Assembly (NCBI GenBank): GCA_018417955.1
Contig: JACTVC010000010.1
Span: forward strand, 1,190,763-1,254,762
Reading direction: 5' to 3'
Length of the DNA stretch: 64,000 nt
Source of the DNA: Laccaria trichodermophora
Lineage: Eukaryota > Basidiomycota > Agaricomycetes > Agaricales > Hydnangiaceae
Shown: positions 10,120 through 22,682 of the stretch, piece after piece
Layout: each line of letters opens with the position of its first letter
Numbering within the stretch: position 1 is the first letter of the stretch
Program-made: the position numbers and the translations under genes
Notes under the pieces: generated by a model
Told to the model about the DNA's origin: nothing
Seen by the model: the letters and a program-made list of their open reading frames with translations, nothing else
Database searches by the model: none

Positions 10120-13100
10120 GGCTAACCCTCAGAAGTCCACGCTGGAACGTATCAAAATCTCCGCCTCCTTCATACGCGGCTTGATAGTGCATTTGAACGG
10201 GGCAGGATGTCTACGCACGTTAACTCATACGGCAAGGCAAAAGCAAAATCACTCACAAAATTATAGCAGAGGTATACTCTTGCGACACCTCAATAACTTT
10301 CCCGTCAGCGTCGATATCTTAAAGGTTGTCAGAATCGACGCGACGGTGATCCAAATTGTTGATATGGCTATGTGCTTCCCAGGACAAACTCTATACAAAC
10401 CATTAGTATTTGCGTGGAAAAGAATTTCAAAGGGTTATAAACCTTCGACCAAAGCCGAAAGCAGCTAGTGGTTCGCGTACGTCGTTATCCAACTTTCCAT
10501 CCTTCAAGAAGCGCTCGGGCTGGAAAACGGAAGGCTCCAGATACTCTTCCTTATCATGCAGAATAGCCCTAGGAAGAACGAATTAACAAAAGAAGTTACG
10601 ATATTGTATCATCTCTCCCACCATGCATTTCCGACCACCACAGATCCTGCAGGGAGGCGGTATCCGTTGTACTCATCGTCTTCCGTAAGGAAATGAGGAA
10701 GAGCTTCAGATTGGTTAGTATAACGTCTACCGGCGGTCGGATGTAGTACCTAAAGGGGTCACAGGCTGCCATCTGACAAACTAAAATATTAGGGTTGGGG
10801 CACATGCAGAGGATGAATGAAGAAGCCCGCCTTAGCACCTCCTTCACCACAGCAGCAACATAAGGAAGCGACGGTTCGTCAGCAAAGTTCGGGAGTTGGC
10901 CAGAACCCAACACACGATCGATTTCTTCTTGCGCTTTTGCTTGCACCTCGGGGTAACATAACATGGCAAGGATAAAGGTGTTCACTGCCGATACAGTAGT
11001 ATCCGCTCCGCCTGAGAAAAAGAGTTTGATATTACTGTCAAGGGGTGTGTGAACACGGCTCTCACCAACGAAAAAGTTTGCTGCAGTGTCTTTGATAACT
11101 TCACGCTCATGAGTGTTATCCCTGGTTTCATCAAGATTACTGAGGCACATGGAGGTGAATGATGGGGTAGCAGTTCCTTCTGCCTACCAATTCATTTCTT
11201 TCAGTCTCGTCCCCTATGAGAGGAGGGAAGAAAACTTACAATTTGACGCTGGGCTGCAAGAAATGGAGCCTCAATCATTTTCTTGGTCCAAGCGCGCCAC
11301 ATTCGCGCCCTGCGCTTGAACCCAGCACCGGGGAACCAAGCAGGAACATACTTGAGAACGGGAAAAGAGTCCACCAGAAAAGCCCCAGGCTGGGCACCCA
11401 CAGCCAAGGCAATCAGAGCGTTCTCGGCTATCTCGATATAAGGATCATTGTCAGGCTGCACCTCGATACCATACGCCATCGAGATCGTAATTGCGCCCGT
11501 CATACTATAGTCAAACGCGGATTAGCGGCGACGAACCTGGAGGCTGAACACAGCGACTCACTGACGAAGATGCTCCATGAATTTGTCCGGAGTATCAGCC
11601 AGACAGCGAAGCATCTTATGCGTGTATTCCAGCTCGATTGGCTGGTGGCTGGAAGTGTCCAGGGGGTGGAAGTGTGGTGGAACAAACGTCGTCTCTCTTT
11701 CCATTGCTCACCATACACCATGACAACCAGTCATATCCAATTCTGAAAGAAGAGCATTAACCAATGCTTCAATTTTACGTACTGCACTCACAGTTCATGG
11801 AACATGGTGGACCAAATTCTGATGAGGAACGGTAATGAGACGAGCCCAGTTATAAAAGAAAGAATGGGTCAACAAACCGACTGGAATAGATAGCAGATCT
11901 CTTTTCGAAAGGTTCAGTGGCAGCTTGATGCGAATTGACGATGATGATCGACGTGCCCGCTGCGTCGACGTGCAAAATATCAGAATCTAAAGTGGTTTGG
12001 AATGAGCAAAGGTCACTTCAACGAAGTAAAGCTAACACAAACTGTAAACTTTTCCCCAGTGAGCGTAAGTTTCCCATTCAAAACTCCTAGGTAGCGATAG
12101 CAGGCTACCGATGATTGGCCACTTCTTGGGCCCAGGAGGTAAAGGCAACCCAGACTTGTTTCGCTGTTTTCGGCGGTAAAGCACAACGACCAAAGCTAAG
12201 ACGATAGCAGTGGTTGAAACCTTTGGCGAGAGCATCGTAGCAACCAACAGGGGTGAAGAAGGGAGGTGGATTTAATGCGGATGGGCTCATCCAAGCTTTA
12301 AGTACGTATGCGGGCTGTTAGGAGTGGCGGAAGAGGTCTTTTAGAAGGGTCGAACGAGCCCGCGAGTTTCGGATTGGCCGGATATGGATGATGAACACTT
12401 TCCTTCCTTAGCCGTTGACGCATTCGCAGATGCTAACTCCCTAAGTGATTCGCCTGTTGAGCAGGGCTTTCAGCAGAGAAGCATTATTAGAGTTGCATGA
12501 GGCATGGTAAAGATCCCGAGTTCGCCGCTTTGAGAAACGTGAGGTGCATCTGTTCTGTAGGCTGGTACAGTGGTAATAGTTTGATCACAAAACTCTGGCA
12601 TAAGTCCTTTTGACAGCAAAGAGCAACATAGGAAACGTGTCGGGATTGCTTCATGGATACACTCTTTATGCTCCGCAGCTAAGCCTGTTGTGGTTTTGGG
12701 TTTAACTTCGATGGTATGAATCGTAGAACATCCATACCAGCCTATTAACTCGACATCATCCCGGAATTACTACGAGCCTGGATATCATGGCTTAAACGGC
12801 GGCAACTTCAATGATCGCTACTGCTTGGCCACCGGCTGAAAGCCCAGGGATAGGTAGCCTTGCGGGTCCTGCAAATCTTGGTGAGTGAGAAGTTCGGGAC
12901 ATATGAAGTCTCAAGGTGCGCCTAATTACCTACTAGTGTTCGATCCAATCTTCCGTCCAGCGCCGCCCCCTAGACGACTTCGTGAATAGACTCCACGCAT
13001 ACGGTCAGATACATAGATATGCCCAGATGCAAACGACGTCGAATCACCGGGACGATTTTCGCGTAATTTGGCCATTATGATGCAATCAAAAAGAGACCCA

Positions 13101-14102
13101 GATGGCAGAATAGGATAACTTTTGGCCCCAAACATGTATGACTGCTGGATAGCCCAGGAGAAAGCCTGTTCCTCGAAATGGAAGACCAAGATAAGCAGCA
13201 CACTGTAATGTTGATCTTGAGCAAAACGAATTGATGCCGTTGAACGGTGAAAGTTGGGAAGTCAGAGCAGAGTCCGAGTCAGTGTCACAGTAAGTTGCCA
13301 GTGGTCAGTGTTTGGTCTGGCTTGTCCGCGATGCAAACGGATGATACTCGGGAGTCGGTGCCAACAAGTTCTCCAATCGTCTCGCTTCTCTCTCAGATAC
13401 TCAAGCGCACTTTTCTCGACTTCTCGTGATGCCTAGTTGCTGAACGTTGAGGCCTGAGGCCTGATGGTTTGACTCGTGTTTTTTGTAACGCTGGTTCATC
13501 GGCAGGCCCATTAACTCCGTCTGATGTCTTGAGCATCAACTCACTCACATTCTCGAATCTTCAACCCTCAAGGTCATGACGGCTAGATGAGTTCTCAAGT
13601 CGATTTGTCGGACCGCTGATGTTCCGATGTCACTCCTGCAAGGCACCCATGGAATGCTTCCATGTCGCGCCCAAGTCGCGCCCAACAACAGTGGAACGTG
13701 TGCAGACAGCACCGGTTTCCGAAGCACTAACATACCTTTCTCACTGATCAAAAATATCTAGACCCATGCTCGCGCCGTAAAAGCCGGCGTTCTCTGTATC
13801 GCCCATTACTTACTATGTAGAAACCCCTAGGATGATCGAGAGACACTGGCGTTCGTGAGTTGCCAAACGAGCGCGAAATCAATGGATGTGTTGTCTTCAA
13901 GAACGGCGTGTTACCGCGAGGAAAGATTTTCCAGCAGTACATTTGTGCAGCCAGCCTGTACGTCTTTCAACTGATTTCTATTACAACCCATCCTTGAATT
14001 TACAAAATCGACATCAAGGAAGATCCAGCCACAGATGCAGTTCATGGAAACCCCATCTGAGCAAGCTATTTAGCCGTGTCAGTAGTCTCTCATGGGACAA
14101 CA
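10120..14102. repeat. Segmental duplication, copy A
   Basis: About 4 kb that is closely similar, in the same orientation, to 14670..18592. It carries P450 copy A (10129..12235) and ~1.9 kb upstream of it. Long near-identical blocks occur outside the gene too, for example 13480-13830 against 17990-18340. The stretch 12236..14102 contains no gene I can support. An 18-base direct repeat (AGCATTACATCCAAACAA) occurs at 10041..10058 and 14103..14120, close to both edges of this copy. Confidence 0.9.
10129..12235 (-). pseudogene. Cytochrome P450 copy A, frameshifted
   Basis: Minus-strand P450 with an N-terminal membrane anchor (IVLALVVVLYRRK), proline hinge (PLPPGPKKWPIIG), an I-helix segment (GGADTTVSA), ExxR-like region (VVKEVLRR/W), PERF-like motif (FQPERFL) and heme loop FGFGRR-VCPGKHIA. 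Monooxygenase of the ER membrane; substrate unknown. Compared with copy B it lacks 7 bases near 11730, 1 base near 11677 and 10 bases near 10310; none is compensated, so the exons no longer read through. The stop at 10129..10131 is at the same place as in copy B's tail. One intron appears to use a GC donor just before the codons for WQPVTPL. Inference: a decayed duplicate, though assembly error cannot be excluded. Confidence 0.8.
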
Positions 14103-14669
14103 AGCATTACATCCAAACAACTCTCCTGCCCTGAAATATCCGCTCTTTCTTCCCAACACGAGAAACATTGCCCAATATCTCGAGGAAGTGTGACGCTTTT
14201 TCTTCCCAGGAGCATCCTGATTATATTTAAAATTTTTCTTGTGGGGAAAGCTGAAATATCCAAGAGATTTTCATGATTGTGATTTTATAGTAAAAGTTAG
14301 ACCACCATTGAGTAAGATTAAGAGGAAAGCCGAAGCAAAGAGATCCTTTGTTTTCAGACGCTATGTTGACGCCATGTAAATGCTGGTAAATGGGGCGGCC
14401 CGAAAGAACGAAATTATTGAGAAAGGACTCTTTGTTCGGACAATGCAGCATGGGGGCAAAGCGCGCGGGATCTGTTCAACTATTCCGATTGGGAATATTC
14501 CAATTCTTCCAATCTTTGTGGAAAGGGAAAAATGTAAATTACATTACCCTACATATTTTTACTCGCAATATTCCAGCCCGGAAATAGTGTCGCACTTGCT
14601 CTGGCTATCCAACTTTGGGATCTTGTGCTATGTTTCTCGTGATACTTATACATCGTAACATATACAAAA
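14103..14669. other. Spacer between the two P450 duplication units
   Basis: About 570 bases with no counterpart in the duplicated units and no gene I can support. It starts with the second copy of the 18-base repeat noted at 10041..10058. Open frames here show no known motif. Confidence 0.6.
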
Positions 14670-17600
14670 GGCTAATCAAATCCGAGTCCCTCAGAGCAAT
14701 CCAGGCTAGAACGCATCAGCATCTCCGCCTCCTTTGACTGCGGCTTGATAGTACATTTGAACGGGGCAGGATGTCTGCGCACGTCAACTCAAGCGGCAAG
14801 GCAAGAAGCAAAATCACTCACAAAAGCATAGCCGAAATATACTCTTGCGACGGCTCGATAACTTTCCCGTCAGCGTCAATGGCTTTCAAAATCTTAAAAA
14901 TTGTCAGAATCGACGCGACGGTGATCCAAAGTGTTGATTTGGCTATGTGCTTTCCAGGACAGACTCTGTAGAAACATTGGTATTTGCGTGAATAAGAGTT
15001 TATACGGGTTACGAACCTTCGACCAAAGCCGAAAGCAGCTAGTGGTTCGCGTACGTCGCTGTCCAACTTTCCGTCCTTCAAGAAACGCTTGGGCCTAAAG
15101 ACGGAAGGCTCCATATACTCTTCCTTATCTCGCAGAATAGCCCTAGGGTGAACAAATTAACAAAAAGGTTACGATACAATATCATCTCTCCCACATGCAT
15201 TCCCGACCACCACAGACCCTGCAGGGAGGTGGTATCCATTGTACTCATCGTCTTCCGAAAGGAAATGAGGAACGGCTTCAGATTAGTCAGTAAGACGTCT
15301 TCCGGCAGTCGGATTCAGTACCTAAAGGCGTCACCGCTTGCCATCTAACAAACTAAAACATCAGGGTTGCGACGCATGCAGAGGATGAGTCAAGAAGCGC
15401 GCCTTAGTACCTCTTTCACCACAGCAGCGACATAAGGAAGCAACGGTTCGTCAGCAAAGTTCGGGAGGTGGCCAGAACCCAACACACGGTCGATTTCTTC
15501 TTGCGCTTTTGCCTGCACCTCGGGGTAACATATCATGGCGAGAATGAAGGTGTTCATCGCCGATACAGTAGTATCCGCTCCGCCTGAGGAGAAGAGTTTG
15601 ATATGATCATCGAAGGGTATTTGAACACGGCTCTCACCAACGAAAAAGGTTGCTGCAGTGTCTTTGATAACCTGACGCTCATGAGTATTATCTCTGGTTT
15701 CATCAAGGTTATTGAGGGACATGGAGGTGAACGATGGGGTAGCAGTTCCTTCCGCCTACCAATTCATTCTTTCAGCCTCGTCTCTTTTGGAAAGGGGAAA
15801 GAAGCTCACAATTTGACGCTGGGCTGCAAGAAATGGAGCCTCGACCATTTTCTTTGTCCAAGCGCGTCACATTCGCGCCTTGCGCTTGAACCCAGCGCCA
15901 GGGAACCAGGCAGGAACATACTTGAGGACAGGAAAAGATTCCACCAGGAAAGCCCCAGGCTGGGCACCCGCAGCCAATCCAATCAGAGCTTTCTCGGCTA
16001 TCTCGATATAAGGATCGTTGTCAGGCTGGATTTTGATACCATACACCATCGAGATCGTAATTGCGCCCGTCATACTGTAGTCAAACGCGGATTAGCAGCG
16101 ACGAAGCTAGATGTTGAACACAGCAACTCACTGACGAAGATGCTCCATGAATTTGTCCGGAGTGTCAGCCAGACGGCGAAGCATCTTGTGCGTGTATTCT
16201 AGCTCGATTGGCTGATGGCTGAAACTGTCCAGGGGGTGGAAGTGGTGTTGAAACAAACGTCGTCTCTCTTTCCATTGCTCACCATACGCCATGAAACTGA
16301 TCAACCAGTCAAAGCCGATTCTAAAATAAGAGCATTAACCAGTGCTTCGGCAATACGTACGGCACTCACAGTTCATGGACCATGGTGGACCAAATTCTGA
16401 CAAGGCATTGTAAGGAGACGGTGCCAGCGGTGAAGACGGAATGGGTCAACAAACCGACTGGAGTAGATAGCGGATCTCTTTTCGAACAGCTCAGTAGCAA
16501 CTTGATGCGAATTGACGATGATGATCGACGTGCCCGCTGCGTCGACGTGCAAAATATCGGAATCTAAAATGGTTTGGAATTAGCAAAGGTCACTTCTACG
16601 AAAAAAAGCCAACACAAACTGTTAACTTCGCCCCAGTGAGCGTAAGTCTCCCATTCAAAACTCGTAGGTAGCGATTGCAGACTACCGATGAGTGGCCATT
16701 TCTTGGGCCCAGGAGGTAAAGGCAATCCAGACTTGTTTTGCTGTTTTCGGCGGTAAAGCACAACGACCAAGGCTAAGACGATAGCAGTGGTTATAACGTT
16801 TGGCGAGAGCATCGTAGCAATCAACAGGGGGGTGAAGAAGAAGAGAGGTGGATTTAATGCGGATGGGCTCGTCTGTTCATCAAGCTTTAAGTACGTGTGG
16901 GCTGATAGGAGTGGCCGAACAGGTTATTACGAAGGGTCAAATGGGTCCGCGAAATTCGTATTCGAAGGAAAGGAATGATTAACACTTTCCTTAGCCGTTG
17001 ACGCATTCGCAGATGCTGACTCCCTAGAAAATTCGCCTGTTGAGCAGGGCTTTCAACGGAGAAGCACTATTAGAGTTGCATGAGGCATGGTAAAGATCCC
17101 GAGTTCGCCGCCTTGGCGTGAGGTGCATCCGTTCTGAATGCTGGTAATAGGTTTGATCACGAGCTTGCATAAACTCTTACGACGGCAACGAGCAACATAG
17201 GAAACGTTTCGGAATTGCTTCATGCGTACACTTGTTATACTCCGCAGCTGACTTGGGTGTAACCTCGACGGAATGAATCGCAGAATATCCATACGAACGC
17301 AATAACTCGACGACATCCAGGGATTACTACGAGCTTGGATATCATGGCTTAAACAGCGGCAACTTCAATGATCGCTACTGCTTAGCTGCCGACTGAAAGC
17401 CCAGGAATAGTTAGCCTTGCGGGGCCTGCATAACTTGGTGAGTGAGAAATTCGGAACATATGGAGTCTGAGATCTGAAGTCGCGCCTAATTACCTAGTGT
17501 TTGATCCAATCTTTCGTCTAGCGCCGCTGGACGACTTCGTGAATAGACCCCACGTTTCTGGATAGGAATGCCCAGATGCAAACGACGTCAAATCACTGGG

Positions 17601-18592
17601 ACGGTTTTGCCGCATACAGTACTATGTTGCGCGATTTGACCATTATGATGCTAGACCCACAATAGGATAACTTTTGGCCCCGAACATTGTTTGATTGCTG
17701 GCTAGCCCAAGTAAGGAGAAAGCCCGTTCCTCGATGTGGAGGACCAAGATAAGCAGCAGCTTCTTACAGTCTGTAACGTTGAGCCTGGGTAAAGCGAAGT
17801 GATGCCGTTGAATGTTGAAAAAGTAGGGAAGTCGGTGTTTGGTCTGGCTTGTACGCGATGCAAATGGCCTGCCAACTTCTCCAATCGTCTCGCTTCTCTC
17901 TCAGATACTCAAGCGTACTTTTCTCGAATTCCGGTGATGGCTAGTTCTTGAACGTTGAGGCCTGATGGTTTGTCTCGTGTTTTTTGTAACGCTGGTTCAT
18001 CGGCAGGCCCATTAACTCCGTCCGACGTCTTTATGAGCATCAACTCACTCACATCTTCCTTCAAGCCTCAAGGTCATGGCGGCTAGATAGGTTCTCGAGT
18101 CGATTTGTCGGACCGCTAGTGTTCCGATGTTAATCCTGCAAGGCACCCATAGAATGCTTCCACGTCGCGCCCAAGTCGCGCCCAACAATGGAACGTGTGC
18201 AGACGCCGGACGGCACCGGTTTCCGAAGCACTAACATACCTTTCTCACTGATCAAAAATATCTAGACCCATGCTCGCGCCGTAGAAGCCGGCGTTCTCTG
18301 TATCGCCAATCACCTACTACGTAGAAACCCCTAGGATGATCTGGGGATAGCCTCCGTGACGCCAAACGAGCGCGAATACAGCGACGTGTTGTCTTCAACA
18401 ACGGCGGGTTTTCGCGAGGAAAGGTTTTCCAGCGGTACCTTTGTGCGGCCAGCCTGTACGTCTTTCAATTGATTTATATTACACGCCCATCCTTGATTTA
18501 CAAGAATCGGAAGTCAAGGCAGATCCAGCCACAGATGCAAATCATAGAAAACCCATTTGAGCAACGGTGTCAGTAGCTTCTCATGAGACAAC
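14670..18592. repeat. Segmental duplication, copy B
   Basis: Direct repeat of 10120..14102. It holds P450 copy B (14672..16812) and its upstream flank; 16813..18592 contains no supportable gene. Small insertions and deletions relative to copy A are spread through both gene and flank, so the duplication is not very recent. The similarity stops near 18592 at ACAACAAGCA, where copy A continues into the 18-base repeat. Confidence 0.9.
14672..16812 (-). pseudogene. Cytochrome P450 copy B, nonsense codon and damaged splice donor
   Basis: Same gene as copy A, with frame-keeping exons at 16812..16620, 16563..16455, 16396..16370, 16320..16132, 16074..15810, 15755..15638, 15583..15403, 15344..15322, 15275.. 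and onward. Seen: anchor, PLPPGPKKWPLIG hinge, GGADTTVSA I-helix, PHFLSEDDEYNGY region, heme loop FGFGRR with VCPGKHIA, and an intact C-terminus ending at 14672. Two defects: TGA at 15867..15869 where copy A has TGG (ARM-W-RAW), and a one-base loss at ~15193 that removes the GT donor and tryptophan codon present in copy A (GCATGGTGGG). All three frameshifts of copy A are absent here. Inference: an independently inactivated duplicate. If the TGA were an assembly error, most of the protein would be recoverable, but the donor defect remains. Confidence 0.75.
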
Positions 18593-18875
18593 AAGCAATT
18601 AGAGCTCTGCTGACACTTTTGCTTACAACCGTTATTCGTTTGGATGTGGGCAGCTGATTTTTCTACAACGTTATTTTCCACTTGAACTTGCCTTGTATCC
18701 AGCTGGAATTGGATATCTAAATTTTCCGCGCTTCGGAATTTTACAGCTTGCTCCCCTGAACGGTGAGTAGTATATCTTTCCAAGCCAATGTAAGTAACTC
18801 AATCGGTGTTGCGATTTAATCAGGACATCAAAATGATAATAGCGGTACTTTCTCTCCTTGGTGGCTTCGTCGTTT

Positions 18876-19478
18876 TTAGTACTGTCCCGCGCTGCTTAAT
18901 GCCTGCTCGGTTTGTCGGCGGGCTAGATTGTCCCATTCTCTTCAAGCTAACGTCATTTTCTAGACAACTCTAAATGACTTACCATGTCTCTTGGCCTCTT
19001 CAGTATCAATGTAATCCAGCTGTTCACAAGTATCAAGAAGCGTTCGGAGGAAACAAGACATTCAACTAACTCCTTTAGTTTCGACCAAGCGGTCCACGAA
19101 AGCCCCAGTAAAGCCAGCTCTACATGATGAGGTCAAACGAGCCACAAATATAGGTGAGACTCAATGTACAAAATCTCTTTCGCTTCGGCGTGCGACGTAG
19201 GTTGGCCGTTGGCCCTGATATGATTCTCGTAAGCCTTGGAGGCCTGGAAACAAGGAGGTAAGGGAAACAAGGAGGTAAGGGAAACATTCATTAACGATCC
19301 AAACGGATACTAGTACCTCGTAGGAAGCAGCTGCAGCAATCAGCTCATGTGAGAGTTGGGCCTTGTGAGGGGCATTGATAACCTTGGATATTTAGATCAG
19401 TCAGAAACGGTGGTGCCAAATCGTGTTCACCTGGTCGTATGCCCCAGCCTGGTCTGAATCGTTTGAAAACCAGCCCAT
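18876..19478 (-). CDS. CipC-like protein, tandem copy 1
   Basis: Six short exons encode 106 residues: start MGWFSNDSDQAGAYDQ, then NAPHKAQLSHELIAAAASYE, KAYENH, SHAEAKEIL, AGFTGAFVDR, LVETKGLDYID and a C-terminal helix ending SSAGQY. This is the CipC/DUF3759 pattern, known from the concanamycin-induced protein CipC of Aspergillus nidulans; molecular function is unknown, expression responds to stress. Intron positions match the three neighbouring copies. Its second intron contains two direct copies of a 17-base unit (19251-19288 on the + strand) that reach up to the splice acceptor. It is the most divergent copy at the C-terminus together with copy 2. Confidence 0.9.
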
Positions 19479-19761
19479 GATTGTAAGATATGATTCTGAG
19501 AGGTCGAAGGATAAAGAAGAAATGTTTCAACAGGTCTCAATTCATGAAAGCTTGGCACTACGTCGATATCATCATCTATCATCATACGTGGTTATATATA
19601 GAACAATCTATTTTTGGAACATTGATCAACAGTTGTACCTTGGCGAGATCAATGCTAAACTGACATATGGATTGTAATTTATGGTACATCACATTGTCAT
19701 TCTTATTGTTCCTCAGATAAACAGCGGTATGTTACAGTTTCAGGTCGGTGCGAATTACGAT

Positions 19762-20352
19762 CTAGTTATAATCGTCGTAGGAAGCATCGTGGAGCTGTTG
19801 GTTGGCTGGTGACAGTGCGTAAGTCAGATAATGGCGAGACAACAAATCGATTGCTTACCATGGTGCTTGGCCTTCTCCCTGTCGATGTAGTCAAGCTAGC
19901 GAAGTATGAATAGTCCGATCCTCAAAGAAAAACCAGAGAAACCCTACCCCTTTAGTCTCTGCCTCACGATCAATGAAGGCACCAGCAAATCCGGCACTGT
20001 TGAAAGGGTATCAGAACGAGCTTTTCAAATGCTAGCATAGCCGGCGTACAGTATTTCCTTCGCCTTTGCGTGAGAGGGCGGTTGACCGTTCTCTGCGACG
20101 TGGTTCTCGTACGCTTTGGCGGCCTAGAAATAGAGGGACGGTTGGGAATTCGACCTGAGAAAATTGGTTGGCATAGCGAATACCTCATACGAAGCGGCGG
20201 CGGCGATCAGCTCGTGCGAGAGCGTAGCCTTATGGGGGGCATTGGTGACCTGTGGAATGTTGGTGAGGAAAACGCGTATCGTCAAGCGCCGTAGCTGAGC
20301 GTACTTGGTCGTAAGCGTTCGCTTGGTCAGAATCGTCGCTGAACCAACCCAT
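19762..20352 (-). CDS. CipC-like protein, tandem copy 2
   Basis: Starts MGWFSDDSDQANAYDQ at 20352; later segments VTNAPHKATLSHEL, KAYENHVAENG, HAKAKEIL, AGFAGAFIDREAETKG, LDYIDREKAKHH and a tail ANQQLHDASYDDYN. About 106 residues, six exons at the same places as the other copies. The first 16 residues are closest to the canonical CipC start. TAG stop at 19762..19764. CipC-family membership is firm; biological role is unknown beyond stress or host-response induction reported for relatives. Confidence 0.9.
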
Positions 20353-20749
20353 GTTAGATAGTAGTGAGATGAGAGTAGAAGTGGTAAGTTGAGGGAGTGG
20401 TGAGGTGAAAGGAGAGACCAGCTCCTCTTTTATACCGTTTCTCCTAGCGTTACGCAAGAGTGACGAACGGTTGCGATCTGTAATATCACCTTACTCGGCT
20501 GTCCACATGTTCACAGGGGATAGGATCTACTTGATGGCTATTTTTAGCTTCGACGCTGGAACTTGAACCTACTTTGACGGCCAAAATATATTATAAATGC
20601 AAAAGCTATCCATTTGTGAAGAATTTTGCAAATCTGATCACGTTTTGGGGTCAATCCGGGGGCGGTGAGAGGCACATATCTTTAGAAATACATTTATATA
20701 CATCGGTATCCTATGATCTCCGCCAATGAATCTACTGTTGTGGCGACGC

Positions 20750-21350
20750 CTAGTACTCGCCTGAATTTGCAAGAGCTTCCTCAGTCTTCTCCTTGGCTAT
20801 TGAAAGTCCATTAGAGAAATGCAATCGAAAACAGCAATTATTTTCCCTACCATGGTGCTTGGCTTTCTGCTTATCGACGAAATCAAGCTAACCGGGCAGG
20901 TCAATATTTCCATTAACATTAAAAGGCTCAAAAGATTCACCCCTTTGGTCTCGACGATGCGATCAATGGCAGCACCGCTGAGTGCAGCGCTATTATAGAT
21001 GTCATTCAAATACTCATCCGACCATTTAGTGGTCAACGCACATAATTTCCTTCGCCTTCGCGTGAGAGTCGGGCTTCCCGTTCTTTTCGACGTGCTTCTC
21101 GTACGCTTTGGCAGCCTAAAAACGCAGCGCACATTAGGAGATGCACTGCCAAAAAAATATATTATAAAGTAAACCTACCTCGTACGAAGCAGCAGCAGCT
21201 AAGAGTTGATGGGAGATCTCAGACTTGTGGGGGGCGTTGCCGGTAAGCTATCGTGATCGCGATAAGCGAACCAGCGAGGAGACAAGGAAGACATATAATT
21301 ACGGCGGCATAGGCAGTCGCCTCGTTGGAATCGTCGCTGAACCAACCCAT
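20750..21350 (-). CDS. CipC-like protein, tandem copy 3
   Basis: Starts MGWFSDDSNEATAYAA at 21350; then LTGNAPHKSEISHQLLAAAA, KAYEKHVEKNGKPDSHAKAK, EIIAALSGAAIDRIVETKG and LDFVDKQKAKHH, ending EEALANSGEY. The central AGFxGAF motif of the family is changed to AALSGAA here, the clearest sequence departure in the array. Exon structure is conserved and every join is in frame, so it looks functional. Confidence 0.9.
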
Positions 21351-22682
21351 GTTGTTAAATGATGTGATAAAGGGGAGTTAAGATATGTTATGGGGAAAGA
21401 ATGCACAGGCTTATGATTGGCAACTCACTTTTATACGTCTTCTTGTCAAGATTCAAGATGTGGCCCAAACAATACGTTCCTGTAAACGTCCACATGCGCA
21501 CCGAATTTGCATATTAGAGGAGATGTGCACGTCATTATGACCACATCGTTAGCCTGGTTCTGGAAAGAGAATGAGAAGCGCGGTGGACCGGTGGTGATAG
21601 TCCGTGGAGCAACAAGTCACCGGACCATGCCGCGAGCTTCGCCATAAAATGTTATTTTCAAATTCAACCAAGGGGGTGTCAGGATTAAAAAAAGAGACCT
21701 AGGGTTGATTTTTTTTTCTCAGTGGAGAGGTCGACCTAGGCACTGGTCTATATATGGTAATAGTGACATCATCACTGTAGATATTTTCGACATAATTTCC
21801 CTCCTGGTGCTGTTTATTCAGGTTTTGGAGTCCCCCTGTACCACAGTTGGTAGTTGTTCCAAAATCAGGCATGTTGTGAATCCTTGTGAATACATTTCAA
21901 TCCTCTTTAGATATAGTTGAGTTCTATATAGGTGTAAAACAGCAGGCTTTCATTACCTTGCCTTTCAAAACCAATTTTGAGAGAAATGCTGTTGTCGCAC
22001 ACCTGTCACCCACCTTGATCATCAATTTTTGGTAAAATAATGAACAACAAGCTGTTTTGAGAACTTTATGTTGATCTATATCATACCCCTACAAGCTCAT
22101 TACGTTGTATGGTCCTCCTCAGAACCTCCCCAACCTCTTTTTTAGGGGAAGTTTGGGTGACATCCACTTTTTTTTTTTCAGGCCTGATGGCTGGACCTAC
22201 CTACCAGCCTCCAGTCTGGCATTCTAATCCCAACACCCCCTTGGTTTCAACAGCATATTTTTGGCATTAAATACACACTGGTGAATAATCCGAATCTTGA
22301 TCAAGGTGGAGAAGCGTCGAACAGTGACTCGAATCCCACTTGGTTAACTGACGAGTTGTCAATAATGATGGACTGGGCTTGGGTGTGGCATTGGGGTCTC
22401 GATCTCACCCAGAGTATTGTCCTAACCATTGCTAAAATTCAACCTTTACAAAGACTTCAGCGCTCAGTACTTTGCATGCTATAAACAGGCATACTCAGCA
22501 CAAAGCGCAGAAATAAGACGCATTGAAGGAAGGAGGCAAGATATAAATAGATCACTCTTAGATATTCCGCCCGGCCCAGTCAATCGCAATCAACTCTCCA
22601 TTGAAAGCAGGTTATTTCACAGAGATATCATTGATAGTATGTACATTGATATATTACATGTTCCCCCAGTGTTTGAGCTTGA
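21351..22682. other. Intergenic with possible transposon remnant
   Basis: 1.3 kb between CipC copies 3 and 4. Two overlapping plus-strand frames (22281..22484 and 22429..22689) lie in different phases; the second includes RRIEGRRQDINRSLLDIPPG, which looks like protein but which I cannot place. T-runs near 21707-21716 and 22171-22180 stand out. Best read as a decayed inserted element or lost gene; I cannot name it. Confidence 0.3.

Noticed and set aside
10001..10468. Plus-strand 155-codon frame
   Set aside because: It runs antisense through the P450 heme-loop exons; the minus-strand reading has the conserved motifs.
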